This document shows positions 22,528 to 30,879 of a DNA stretch of 64,000 bases, in pieces. The notes beneath the pieces are model-generated. The model was not told where the DNA came from. It did not search any database and saw only the letters and a list, made by a program, of their open reading frames with translations. Made by a program: the position numbers and the translations under genes. Position 1 is the stretch's first letter. Every line of letters starts with the position of its first letter. This DNA comes from Pelolinea sp. (lineage in GTDB: Bacteria; Chloroflexota; Anaerolineae; Anaerolineales; Anaerolineaceae): positions 1 to 64,000 of the forward strand of contig JAAZOD010000010.1 in assembly GCA_012797975.1 (NCBI GenBank), written 5' to 3'.

Positions 22528-23334
22528 ATGAAGAACCCATCCATCCCCACCGATCGATTAAGCATCATTTCAGCTTTGATCATCCTCAATTATGCGCTGA
22601 TGCCGTTCATCTATTCCCCTGCCATCCCGATCAACCTTTCCATATTGGGGATAAATTTTGATCTTCAATTACAGTATGCCGATCTCATGGTGCTTTCCGC
22701 TTCTTCCTTTGCTGCAATCGGAACTTACTGGCTGATCTACGATCATCCGAACATGAAACGCAGCGACACGTTGATCCATCTCATCCTGCCCACACTGGCA
22801 GCCGGGGCGATGAGCATCCCGCTGAATGTCATCAGCATCGGTCCCGCCTGGTGGGTTGTATTCGCACTGGTCAGCATCCTGATCATTTTTACGCTGGTCG
22901 CGGAGTACTACAGCATCGACCCTGAACATTCCCTTTTCGCCCTCTCCAAGATCATCCTGGTCCCACTTGCCATCAGTTTGCTGCTTTTAATTTCCATCTC
23001 TGCAAGGAGCGCGGGATATCGACTGTATCTAGAGATCGCTGTGTTGGGAATCGCATTCGCCATCATCCTCATCCGCTTGAACTCCCTCTTCCCCACTGTG
23101 GAAAGGAAAAGCAAAACATTCCTCTCCACCTATCTTTTCATTCAAATTTTAGTGGTCTGTCACTATCTTCCTTTGAGTTCGATCCCGTTTGGGCTCATGC
23201 TTACCGGATTCGCTAGTTTTCTCATCAACCTTTCCTTCGCATCCGATCCGCAGAAAAACCAGTTTGCAATCATCTGGGATGCGACGTATTACGCCCTTCC
23301 TTTCCTGATCAGCGCTTTTTTTTTCTTTAGATGA
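22528..23334 (+). CDS. Unrecognised multi-pass membrane protein
   Basis: This is a strongly hydrophobic protein with about eight or nine predicted membrane segments across some 268 residues and no motif I can assign. The start is uncertain: ATG 22528 puts the first hydrophobic segment near the N-terminus, whereas GTG 22474 or ATG 22477 would add a polar leader. Composition matches the core genome, unlike the AT-rich gene upstream. It is convergent with the metallo-beta-lactamase-fold gene. Confidence 0.6.
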   Translation: MKNPSIPTDRLSIISALIILNYALMPFIYSPAIPINLSILGINFDLQLQYADLMVLSASSFAAIGTYWLIYDHPNMKRSDTLIHLILPTLAAGAMSIPLNVISIGPAWWVVFALVSILIIFTLVAEYYSIDPEHSLFALSKIILVPLAISLLLLISISARSAGYRLYLEIAVLGIAFAIILIRLNSLFPTVERKSKTFLSTYLFIQILVVCHYLPLSSIPFGLMLTGFASFLINLSFASDPQKNQFAIIWDATYYALPFLISAFFFFR

Positions 23335-23364
23335 ATTGATCTTGTGCCGGACGAAATCGGTCCC

Positions 23365-24210
23365 TTAAGAACCGGGAGTCAACTTTGCCAACTCCTGTTG
23401 ATAGAGGTGAAGCAGATTGCGGCGATGCAGTTCTTCAACCAACCCGCTCAGCAAAACACGGCTTTTCCCGCAAGATTCTACGCTGGCTTCTTCCAGCACT
23501 TTTTGCGGATCTTTGCGTTTCAAGGCAGTGGCAACCACTTTCTTGATTTCATTTAGATATCTGAGGTTTGAGTCGATAGCCCCTTCGATCTCGCCGCGCA
23601 AGATCACATCTCCATGACCCTGAACAATATTTTCCAAGCCCAAATCTTTAAAGGATTCGATGGTCTGAACCAACTGGTCGACATCGCCTTCAACGATGAC
23701 CGGCAAAGGGAGAAATGAATCACCGGTAAACAGGATGCGATCTTCCCGTACAAAAACAGAAATTCCATCCGGGCTGTTACCGGGGGTGGTGAAGATCTTC
23801 AAACTTTTCTTGCCGACCTTCAGGTTGATCGCTCCGGCATCCAGTGTAATCTGTGGAAGGATGATCTTGGTTTTCAAGTAATCCTCCCCCACCCTCTGCG
23901 CATTTTCCAAAGCAGGGACATTTCGTTCTTTAACAAGTTTTCTTCCCAACGTATGGGCAATCACGCCAGCGCCCGGGAAAAAACAGTTTCCCCACGTATG
24001 GTCGGCATGGTAAATGGTATTGATCACAAAACGCACAGGCACTTTCAGGTGGTCTTCGATAAATTCCCGTATCTCCAGGGTTTCTTCCTGAACGGGCAGG
24101 GTATCAATGACCACCGCCCAATCGGTACCGATCACAGCGCCTGCGGCGACCTGCGCATAAACATCACTTTGGAACCAATAGACATTTTCTGAAATGCGTT
24201 CGCGTATCAT
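23365..24210 (-). CDS. MBL-fold metallo-hydrolase
   Basis: The 281-residue protein has the metallo-beta-lactamase fold. The metal motif reads NTIYHADHTWGN, where family members usually have THxHxDH, so the first metal-ligand His is Ile here. Other ligands appear kept: the second-strand TPGNSPDG region (usually TPGHSPG, so His is Asn), the FTGDSFL Asp, and the late VQGHGD His. Loss of two His suggests altered metal binding or changed activity. It has a good promoter of its own. Substrate is unknown. Confidence 0.82.
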   Translation of the reverse strand: MIRERISENVYWFQSDVYAQVAAGAVIGTDWAVVIDTLPVQEETLEIREFIEDHLKVPVRFVINTIYHADHTWGNCFFPGAGVIAHTLGRKLVKERNVPALENAQRVGEDYLKTKIILPQITLDAGAINLKVGKKSLKIFTTPGNSPDGISVFVREDRILFTGDSFLPLPVIVEGDVDQLVQTIESFKDLGLENIVQGHGDVILRGEIEGAIDSNLRYLNEIKKVVATALKRKDPQKVLEEASVESCGKSRVLLSGLVEELHRRNLLHLYQQELAKLTPGS

Positions 24211-24250
24211 CGTTCTTCTCTTTTAATAAAGGAAATCCATTCAGAATTGA

Positions 24251-24279
24251 AGAATAGCATAAATTTTTTGAAAAGTCAA
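24251..24279 (-). promoter_or_regulatory. Promoter of the MBL-fold gene
   Basis: On the minus strand TTGACT (24279-24274), a 17-bp spacer and TATTCT (24256-24251) give a good housekeeping promoter 40 nt before the start codon. Confidence 0.7.
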
Positions 24280-24472
24280 AATTTTAGAACTTTTGTCCAT
24301 ATAATTCCTCTTTCCAATTTCTCATCCCTGAAATTTCTTGAATGCAATTCCCAACCTTTCTTTAATTATCGACATATTGACACGAAAAACAACAAGGGAT
24401 TTTTGCAATCCAAGAATGTGTTTGCCCGCCACAGGCAATATTGACGAATGGCCAAATTAATTTGATTTATAA

Positions 24473-24523
24473 AACCGGAAACGGTTATCCAAGTCCTTAT
24501 TCATTTTAAAACCATGAATAAGG
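24473..24523. repeat. Two dyads in the 404-bp gap before the ROK regulator
   Basis: The gap 24211-24614 has no gene. It holds AACCG-GAAA-CGGTT (24473-24486), a stem with a GNRA-type loop that also resembles a LacI-type half-site pair. It also holds perfect 10-bp arms CCTTATTCAT (24495-24504) and ATGAATAAGG (24514-24523). Either could be an operator or the terminator-like end of a leader; no function is shown. Confidence 0.4.
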
Positions 24524-24531
24524 AAATCGTA

Positions 24532-24559
24532 TTGACAGAAGAATATAAATTGTTATACT
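24532..24559 (+). promoter_or_regulatory. Promoter of the ROK regulator
   Basis: TTGACA (24532-24537), a 16-bp spacer and TATACT (24554-24559) lie 56 nt before the start codon. The same -10 hexamer and following sequence recur at the ROK kinase promoter near 32.0 kb. Confidence 0.8.
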
Positions 24560-24562
24560 CCT

Positions 24563-24583
24563 TTAGTTAGTACAATCAACTAA
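24563..24583. promoter_or_regulatory. Putative ROK-repressor operator, copy 1
   Basis: TTAGTT (24563-24568) and AACTAA (24578-24583) are perfect inverted arms around a 9-nt centre, three bases after the -10 box. The arms resemble the TTAGTTTG/CAAACTAA pattern of Bacillus XylR operators, and XylR is a ROK regulator. It probably mediates autoregulation. Confidence 0.65.
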
Positions 24584-24614
24584 TTAATCGTCGATCATTC
24601 TGGAGCTGACTATT

Positions 24615-25805
24615 ATGGAAAAAGCTACCCGGCAGCACACAAAAGATCATAATCGGGCCCTTGTTTTAAAAACAATCTTCGCAAATAACCAGATAAGCAG
24701 GGCAGAAATCGCCCGTATCACGAAATTAACCCGAACAACCGTATCCAATATCGTTGCCGATATCATTGCCGAAGGATTGGTCCATGAAGCGGGCATAGGG
24801 ACTTCTTACGGGGGGAAGAACCCTATTCTATTGAGTTTGGTTGAAGATTCGCGATGGATGATCGGCCTTGATTTATCGCACAACCAATTTCGAGGTGCGA
24901 TTGTCAATTTACGCGGAGCGATGCGCGATGTAATTACCATACCCATGGATGGGCATGACGGCGAAGATGCTTTAAAACTGCTTTATCAAATCGTCGATCA
25001 ATTGGTCAATAAAGTAAATCACCCACTTTTAGGCATTGGCGTAGGAGCTCCGGGGCTGGTGAACACACAAGAAGGGATCATCATCAATGCGGTAAATCTT
25101 GATTGGAAAAACCTCCCCCTGACCCAGTTGCTTCAAGATCGCTATCACATCCCCGTATCCGTCCTCAATGACAGCCAAGCGGCCGCGATCGGAGAAAAAA
25201 CATTTGGTGCCGGGTATTCCGGCGAAGAAAGCATGGTTCTCATTAATGTGCGACATGGAATTGGAGCAGGGATCGTAATCAACGGAACATTGTATCAAGG
25301 GGACGGCGGTTGTGCAGGTGAGATCGGGCATATCGTAGTCGTTCAGGAAGGCGGTGAATTATGCCGCTGTGGAAACCATGGATGCCTGGAAACCGTCGCC
25401 AGTGCGCAAGCCCTGATCCGCAAAGCAAGGAAAGGTGTGAAGGATTTTCCAGACAGTATTTTGCCGCACGACCCCGCTCTGATTGATCTGAAAGAAATAG
25501 AAAAAGCATTCGCTGCCAATGATCCCTTTGTGAGAGATATCGTTCTGGACACCTCAAAATACATCGGCATGGTCATTTCCGATATTGTCAGCGTGCTAAA
25601 CATTCAAAAGATAATCCTGGTTGGTGACATGACCTGCTTCGGGGAGCCATGGTTAAATGCAATTCACGAATCCATGCTGACCCATTCATTACAAAAACCG
25701 TTGCTCAACACCAAGGTTGAAATTGGCAAAACTGGTGAAAACAGCATCATTCTTGGTGCCACAGCAATGCTGGTAAATAACTATTCACTGCTTTTTTCCC
25801 ACTGA
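24615..25805 (+). CDS. ROK family transcriptional regulator (XylR/NagC type)
   Basis: The 396-residue protein has an N-terminal winged helix (about 20-75: ISRAEIARITKLTRTTVSN) fused to a sugar-binding ROK domain with GVGAPGLVN, LNDSQAAAIGE and the zinc motif CRCGNHGCLE. It most likely represses the adjacent convergent sugar operon and itself, since the same element follows the -10 box at both promoters. ROK regulators usually release DNA on binding a sugar or sugar phosphate. The effector is unknown. Confidence 0.92.
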   Translation: MEKATRQHTKDHNRALVLKTIFANNQISRAEIARITKLTRTTVSNIVADIIAEGLVHEAGIGTSYGGKNPILLSLVEDSRWMIGLDLSHNQFRGAIVNLRGAMRDVITIPMDGHDGEDALKLLYQIVDQLVNKVNHPLLGIGVGAPGLVNTQEGIIINAVNLDWKNLPLTQLLQDRYHIPVSVLNDSQAAAIGEKTFGAGYSGEESMVLINVRHGIGAGIVINGTLYQGDGGCAGEIGHIVVVQEGGELCRCGNHGCLETVASAQALIRKARKGVKDFPDSILPHDPALIDLKEIEKAFAANDPFVRDIVLDTSKYIGMVISDIVSVLNIQKIILVGDMTCFGEPWLNAIHESMLTHSLQKPLLNTKVEIGKTGENSIILGATAMLVNNYSLLFSH

Positions 25806-25830
25806 TCATACAATATTTTTTTAATCACAA

Positions 25831-25865
25831 ATATTGGCAGGTGATGAATAATCACCTGCCAATAT
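25831..25865. terminator. Hairpin between convergent ROK regulator and sugar operon
   Basis: A perfect 15-bp stem is formed by 25831-25845 (ATATTGGCAGGTGAT) and 25851-25865, with a 5-nt loop. On the minus strand it is followed after about ten bases by a run of A/T. It probably stops both converging transcripts, although no immediate T-run is present. Confidence 0.6.
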
Positions 25866-25881
25866 ACAATAATGATGCCAT

Positions 25882-26583
25882 CTACTCATCAATTGCTTTT
25901 CGAAACTCCCGAATGCTCCTGCTCCAGCTATCCGTCGTTGAACCTGCAACAACCGCACCGATCATCAATCCCTCAATCCCAATCTGCACCAAATCCGGCA
26001 CAGACTCAGGAGTGATGTAATGCTGCGACGGGACTACCAGCGGGAGCGTCGTTCGAATACGAATGGCAGAATAGCGCAGCAGATCATGAAACGTGAAAGG
26101 TTGACCATATGTGTTGCCGTTCATAATGGACAGTTCACATACCTGAACTGACAGACGATCCAAACCACTGGCCAGTTCCACAGGATCATCCGCAGCCAAT
26201 GCAAGCATCCGAGAAATCTTCTCAGGCCCAGGGAAACAACCAATGACCGCATGCCCCAAGTATTGAGAATAAAAATCAAACCCCATATCTGCAAGCTCCC
26301 GGAAAGTTTGCGGATCATAAACGGGCGCCGCGTACGGCATGATCCCGGTCAGTTTTCCTTCCCAAATTTTTAAAATTGCGGCAAGATTTTTCTTTTCCTC
26401 CTCCAAAGTGCCAAACGTGGTATTACTGGCATGATGATGCACATTGATATGGATCTTCACCGCATCCGCACCCGCATCCAAAGCAGCCTTAGCCAGATCA
26501 CCATCGTTACGAGGAAGACTGGCAATTAAAACCAGTTTCTTTTCCTTTCTTGCATTCGTTAATGCCTGAACAAAACGTGACAT
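25882..26583 (-). CDS. TIM-barrel protein of the sugar operon, function unknown
   Basis: From ATG 26583 (GAGAGGA six bases upstream) the protein has about 233 residues with a ribulose-phosphate-binding-barrel look: LIASLPRNDGDLAKAALDAGADAVKIH (seen as two pieces), a central DFYSQYLG, and a C-terminal GIEGLMIGAVVAGS phosphate-site-like glycine stretch. It resembles the HisA/NanE group in layout but I cannot assign a reaction. It is the last gene of the operon after the Gfo/Idh gene, so it may process the oxidised or phosphorylated sugar. Confidence 0.75.
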   Translation of the reverse strand: MSRFVQALTNARKEKKLVLIASLPRNDGDLAKAALDAGADAVKIHINVHHHASNTTFGTLEEEKKNLAAILKIWEGKLTGIMPYAAPVYDPQTFRELADMGFDFYSQYLGHAVIGCFPGPEKISRMLALAADDPVELASGLDRLSVQVCELSIMNGNTYGQPFTFHDLLRYSAIRIRTTLPLVVPSQHYITPESVPDLVQIGIEGLMIGAVVAGSTTDSWSRSIREFRKAIDE

Positions 26584-26593
26584 AGCATCCTCT

Positions 26594-27601
26594 CTATTCC
26601 ATATTGGGTAATAAAATCGGCTTTCCCGTTTTTGCCGATTGCATGATCGCCTCGGCAACTTCCAATGCGCTTAATGCTTCTTCTCCACTGATCTTGGGTT
26701 CCGCGCGGCCATCCAAATAACATGCCAAATGGGTATATTCGTCAAACAGAAAATGTTGATCGGGCAATTCGTAGATCAAATCAGGTTGTTTCAACTTTCC
26801 ACCCGAGAAAATTGAAATAGACTGGGACCGCAAATCAAGGTAAGCGGAACCTTCCGTGCCCACCACTTCCAATTCCACATCCAGCGCAGATGGCACACCT
26901 GCAGGCAGTGCCCATGACTGCTCCAGCAACCCGATCACTCCATTTTCAAAGCGCAAAGTTGCCATGGTGGTATCGTTTACATTCAAATCTTTCAAGACAT
27001 TGGAAGTGGCTTCTGCATACACCTTAACCACCCTGGAATCCGTCAACCACTGCAAAAAATCAAGATCATGGACCCCTTGAAAAATCATCGCATCAACACG
27101 CCCCTGCAACCGCCGTCCACTGGTTACTGTTGCGTTCCTTCGCGCGTAAACATGAATGATATCCCCCAGTTTTCCATCCAGCATCGTTTGCTTAATGGCA
27201 ACATAACGGGGATCATACCGAAGGGTATGCCCAACCATTAGTTTAATATGATGAGCTTCTTGATCCCGAATGATCTCTTTTGCATGCATACTGGTATCTG
27301 CAATGGGTTTTTCAAGAAATATATTGATCCCCTTTTGTGCCGCATCTTTACACGGACCATGATGAAATTGGTCAGAGGTAGCTACTGTGACCACCTCAAT
27401 ACCAGGCATTGCCAACAGATCATGGTAATCGACAAAACCGGGCACACCCAGTTCCTTCGAATATTTTTCCACCAGGTCCTGCCGAACATCCACCACCCCA
27501 ACCAGCTGAAAATTTGGATGGCGCAAGCAAACGGATGCATGACGTGCTCCAAACACTCCCAAACCGATCACACCAATGGAATATTTTTTTTCAGGTTTCA
27601 T
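26594..27601 (-). CDS. Gfo/Idh/MocA family oxidoreductase
   Basis: Such NAD(P)-dependent dehydrogenases oxidise sugars or inositols. The Rossmann domain begins IGVIGLGVFGARHA, and the active-site lysine motif FLEKPIADT (the EKP signature) is intact. The C-terminal alpha/beta domain carries the usual GVHDLDFLQWL with the catalytic Asp/His region. ATG 27601 is chosen because GAGGAG precedes it by nine bases; an upstream Met at 27628 would overlap the permease gene. Length of about 335 is normal. The sugar substrate is unknown. Confidence 0.92.
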   Translation of the reverse strand: MKPEKKYSIGVIGLGVFGARHASVCLRHPNFQLVGVVDVRQDLVEKYSKELGVPGFVDYHDLLAMPGIEVVTVATSDQFHHGPCKDAAQKGINIFLEKPIADTSMHAKEIIRDQEAHHIKLMVGHTLRYDPRYVAIKQTMLDGKLGDIIHVYARRNATVTSGRRLQGRVDAMIFQGVHDLDFLQWLTDSRVVKVYAEATSNVLKDLNVNDTTMATLRFENGVIGLLEQSWALPAGVPSALDVELEVVGTEGSAYLDLRSQSISIFSGGKLKQPDLIYELPDQHFLFDEYTHLACYLDGRAEPKISGEEALSALEVAEAIMQSAKTGKPILLPNME

Positions 27602-27624
27602 GTAAACAATCTCCTCGTTTCTCA

Positions 27625-28491
27625 TCAACCTTTCACCCCTGACATGGCAAAACTCTCAACGACCTGTTGTTGAGCAAGGATGAAGAAAATTAAAACTGGC
27701 AACACGGACAAAGTAGTGGCAGCCATTTGCACTGACCACATCGGCGCTCCGTAGGCATCGATATATCCGGTAAGCGCCAATGGCAAAGTATATTTTGATG
27801 AATCACTCAAGTAAATCAATGGTTCAAGATAACTGTTCCAGCTGTTCAAGAAAGTAATAATTGCAACAGCCGCAAGAGGCGCTTTAGCCAAAGGAAGGCC
27901 TATCTTCCAAAAGATGCCCCACCAGCCCAATCCATCAATCTTTGCTGCATCTTCCATATCCTTTGGAATCGTGATAAAAAATTGACGCATCATGAACGTT
28001 GTAAACACACCACCGGAACCCAAGATCGGTATCACAATCAATGGAAGATGAGTATCGGTCCAACCCAGCTTGTTCATAATGAGGTAATTTGGAATGATCG
28101 TCACCTCCGGCGGCATCATCAGAGAACTTAATAACAAAATGAAAAAGAAATTCCGCCCCTTGAAATCAATTCGTGCAAAAGCGTACCCGGAAAGAGAAGA
28201 AATGATCAGAACGCCCACTGTCACCAACAGCGCGATATACAAACTATTAAAATATTGTTTTGCAAATGGTTGATAGGTAAAAGCCGTAATGAAGTTTTCG
28301 AAATGCCACTCTTCAGGGAACAAAGCCGGCGGATAAGCAAATATCTCTTTATACGTCTTAAATGAACTGGTAGCCATCCACCAAAATGGGAAGATGAATG
28401 GGATCGCCAACAACAGTAAACCAAGGTAGAAGAGGAACCTACGGAACCATTTTGGCAACAGTTTCAGTTGGTGGTGTGGTTTATTGCTCAT
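27625..28491 (-). CDS. Carbohydrate ABC transporter permease (MalG type)
   Basis: The 288-residue inner-membrane permease has six hydrophobic segments. The cytoplasmic EAA loop appears as DAAKIDGLGWWGIFWKIGLPL, where it docks with the ATPase. It overlaps the upstream permease gene by 11 bp, so the pair is translationally coupled. No ATP-binding subunit is encoded in the operon, so a shared MsiK/MalK-like ATPase elsewhere is likely. Confidence 0.94.
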   Translation of the reverse strand: MSNKPHHQLKLLPKWFRRFLFYLGLLLLAIPFIFPFWWMATSSFKTYKEIFAYPPALFPEEWHFENFITAFTYQPFAKQYFNSLYIALLVTVGVLIISSLSGYAFARIDFKGRNFFFILLLSSLMMPPEVTIIPNYLIMNKLGWTDTHLPLIVIPILGSGGVFTTFMMRQFFITIPKDMEDAAKIDGLGWWGIFWKIGLPLAKAPLAAVAIITFLNSWNSYLEPLIYLSDSSKYTLPLALTGYIDAYGAPMWSVQMAATTLSVLPVLIFFILAQQQVVESFAMSGVKG

Positions 28492-29380
28492 AATATACCC
28501 ACTTCTTTCTCATATTCCACTGCAAGAAAGTTAAGCCAAGGATCACAATGAAAAGCACCACGGCCAAAGCACTGGCATATCCAATTTCGTTCGTTAAAAA
28601 CGCCTGATAATAAACATAATACGAAAGCACCAAAGTTGAATTGGACGGCCCACCAGCAGTGAGCAACATGATATGGTCGAACACATTCATCGAGCCAATC
28701 AGCGTGATGATCACGACCAACAGAATTGTTGGTGCAATCAACGGAATGATAATCTTGCGAATGTACTGCCAAGTGGTAGCTCCATCAACTTTCGCCGCTT
28801 CAATCATTTCATGGGGCACATCCTTCAACGCGCTGATCAAGATAACCATGTTCAAACCAACATTCTTGATAACGCGGACAAAAATAACCGAGAACATCGC
28901 CCATTCCGGGCTGCTCAACCACTTAGGCCCCTGAACACCAACAAGTTTCAAAAACTGGTTGATCGTGCCCTGTTCTCCCTGGAGCATAAAGCTCCACACC
29001 AGTACCCAGGCAACCGTTGACGTCACGACCGGTGAAAAAAACAATGTACGAAAAAAAACCATCCCCTGAATATTCCGATATAAGACCAATGCAAGAAACA
29101 GCGCCAGTGAAACGTTCATGGCAATCAGGCCAAAAGAAAAAACCAGACTATTACCAATCACTTTGTAGAAATACGGATCCCGGGTGAACATGAACGTGTA
29201 ATTATCCAACCCAATCCATTCCCATTTACCGGTCAGCAAATTTCGATCTTGAAAACTAAAAACGATCACGGTGATGATGGGAATGGCTACAAACAGAAGG
29301 AATCCAATGAATTGTGGAGCAATAAAAAGATGGCCAGCCAAATTATCCTGTTGTGATTGTGAAAGTGACTTGTGTTTCAT
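28481..29380 (-). CDS. Carbohydrate ABC transporter permease (MalF type)
   Basis: The 299-residue membrane protein has six segments and the EAA motif EAAKVDGATTWQYIRKIIIP. It is the first permease after the substrate-binding protein gene, separated by 90 bp that contain a stable hairpin. It pairs with the overlapping MalG-type permease to form the channel. The sugar transported is unknown. Confidence 0.94.
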   Translation of the reverse strand: MKHKSLSQSQQDNLAGHLFIAPQFIGFLLFVAIPIITVIVFSFQDRNLLTGKWEWIGLDNYTFMFTRDPYFYKVIGNSLVFSFGLIAMNVSLALFLALVLYRNIQGMVFFRTLFFSPVVTSTVAWVLVWSFMLQGEQGTINQFLKLVGVQGPKWLSSPEWAMFSVIFVRVIKNVGLNMVILISALKDVPHEMIEAAKVDGATTWQYIRKIIIPLIAPTILLVVIITLIGSMNVFDHIMLLTAGGPSNSTLVLSYYVYYQAFLTNEIGYASALAVVLFIVILGLTFLQWNMRKKWVYYEQ

Positions 29381-29423
29381 CCTTCCTCGCTCTGACCATA
29401 GAAATAAGACTTTTTTAATTCAT

Positions 29424-29457
29424 GATAGTGTATCCGGTTTTACCCGGATACACTATC
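29424..29457 (-). other. Stable hairpin between binding-protein and permease genes
   Basis: A perfect 14-bp stem is formed by 29424-29437 (GATAGTGTATCCGG) and 29444-29457, with a 6-nt loop. It has no immediate U-run on the minus strand, so it looks more like an mRNA-stabilising or partial-termination element. Such elements raise binding protein over permease levels in many sugar operons. Confidence 0.65.
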
Positions 29458-29470
29458 CGTTTGCAATTCT

Positions 29471-30799
29471 TTATTGATTCAAGTAGGGGGTCATCGCTTC
29501 ACAGGCAGCATTCATAATGGCTGTGACATCGACATCCGCAGTCCACAATTTGTCCAACTCTGCTCGAACAGCCAAGTCGATCTTGGAATATTCCACATGG
29601 CTGGGCAGGACCGTTCCATTCTTGATCTGATCGATAATTGCGGTCCGAATGCTTTCAGGATTGAGGTTGGGATTGGTAGCTTCGATCGAACCTGCATCAA
29701 GAACAGATGCGCGCGCTTGCGGGAAGAATTGAGATAATTTTGCACTATTCTCCGAATTCATCAAGAATTTCAAGAAATCAATCGCCACTTCTTTGTTCGG
29801 GCTGGAATTGAAAACAACCACTGCGGCCTGACCAACAATTGGTTTTGCCCCGTCCGGTCCACTGGGAAGCGGTGCAAAATCCCATTGGAATGAAACGTCT
29901 GCCAAAGAACTAAGCCAACTTAACTGACGCATAGTCATACCAACTTTTCCCGACGTAAAATCGACCTTTTCATTTGGCTTCACAATGCTGTTATCAACAT
30001 ACATCATGTCATGGATCAAAGTTGCAGCTTCGACGGATTCATCCGTATTCATTAAACAAGTTGTTCCTTCCGCATTCCACGAGCCACCACCGTATGCCTG
30101 CATCACGGGCACTAATAAACGCCAGGGATTGGTGCTGATCTCATCAATATGCACATACCCGATATTACCATCCCCAAGATCCGTGATCGCTTTCGCATCC
30201 TCTGCAAATTTTTCCCATGTCCATTCACCTTTTGCAAATGATTCTGAGGGAGTATCCAATCCTGCAGCTTCAAAAAGGTCAGCATTATACGCGATGAACA
30301 TCGGCGAAGTAGAGAATGGGATACCATACAGGGCTTCATCTTGTTTCCAAAGGGAAAGGGAAGAATCAGAGAAATCTGCGAGATTGAACTCTGCATCATC
30401 TTTCAAATATGGGTAGAGGTCAACCAGTGCCCCCGCATCTTCCCATCCAAGAGCGGGTGATTCAAGCATCCAACCCATGTCGGGTTGGTCATTTCCTGCC
30501 AACTGTACGGCAAGTTTAGAAACATAGTCGGTAACGGGAATGCTCACAAATTCAAAGGTCACATTTGGATGGGTCTGCCGGTATTCTTCAGCAATCTCCG
30601 TCAGAAGTGCGATATGAGCATCGCTTCCCCATAATGTGAATTTAATATTTACAGGTTCCGTATTTTCTTCTGCAGCAGATTCAACTGCGGGCTCGACCGT
30701 TGTTGTTTCTGTCTTGGAATTACTGCATGCAGAAAAGAGCATAGATGCCACAATCAAAACAGCCAAGATACTAATCAATCTATTCTTTTTTGTTTTCAT
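29471..30799 (-). CDS. Extracellular solute-binding lipoprotein of sugar ABC importer
   Basis: From ATG 30799 (preceded by GGAGGAAAAG) the protein has about 442 residues. It begins with a lipoprotein signal: KTKKNR, a hydrophobic stretch, and the lipobox LFSAC. The mature part is a family-1 sugar-binding fold (INIKFTLWGSDAHIALL-like start, the mid DLYPYLKDD and the late AAVVVFNSSPNKEVAIDFLKF region, quoted in parts). It captures the sugar outside the membrane for the two permeases downstream. A longer reading from 30883 lacks a ribosome site. Confidence 0.94.
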   Translation of the reverse strand: MKTKKNRLISILAVLIVASMLFSACSNSKTETTTVEPAVESAAEENTEPVNIKFTLWGSDAHIALLTEIAEEYRQTHPNVTFEFVSIPVTDYVSKLAVQLAGNDQPDMGWMLESPALGWEDAGALVDLYPYLKDDAEFNLADFSDSSLSLWKQDEALYGIPFSTSPMFIAYNADLFEAAGLDTPSESFAKGEWTWEKFAEDAKAITDLGDGNIGYVHIDEISTNPWRLLVPVMQAYGGGSWNAEGTTCLMNTDESVEAATLIHDMMYVDNSIVKPNEKVDFTSGKVGMTMRQLSWLSSLADVSFQWDFAPLPSGPDGAKPIVGQAAVVVFNSSPNKEVAIDFLKFLMNSENSAKLSQFFPQARASVLDAGSIEATNPNLNPESIRTAIIDQIKNGTVLPSHVEYSKIDLAVRAELDKLWTADVDVTAIMNAACEAMTPYLNQ

Positions 30800-30835
30800 C
30801 TTTTCCTCCAAATAGCAATATTCATAACATTTTTT

Positions 30836-30847
30836 TCGATATATCGA
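30836..30847. repeat. Short perfect palindrome before the binding-protein gene
   Basis: TCGATATATCGA is a perfect 12-bp palindrome, 37 nt upstream of the binding-protein start. It could be an internal operator or chance in AT-rich DNA. Confidence 0.25.
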
Positions 30848-30879
30848 TGAATAAGTTTTTTCCCAAGCATCCTCCTTGA

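Noticed and set aside
30799-30870. 24-codon reading frame ending at the binding-protein start
   Set aside because: A short frame ends in ATGA at the binding-protein start, but its AGGAGG directly abuts the ATG, so the spacing is too short for normal initiation.
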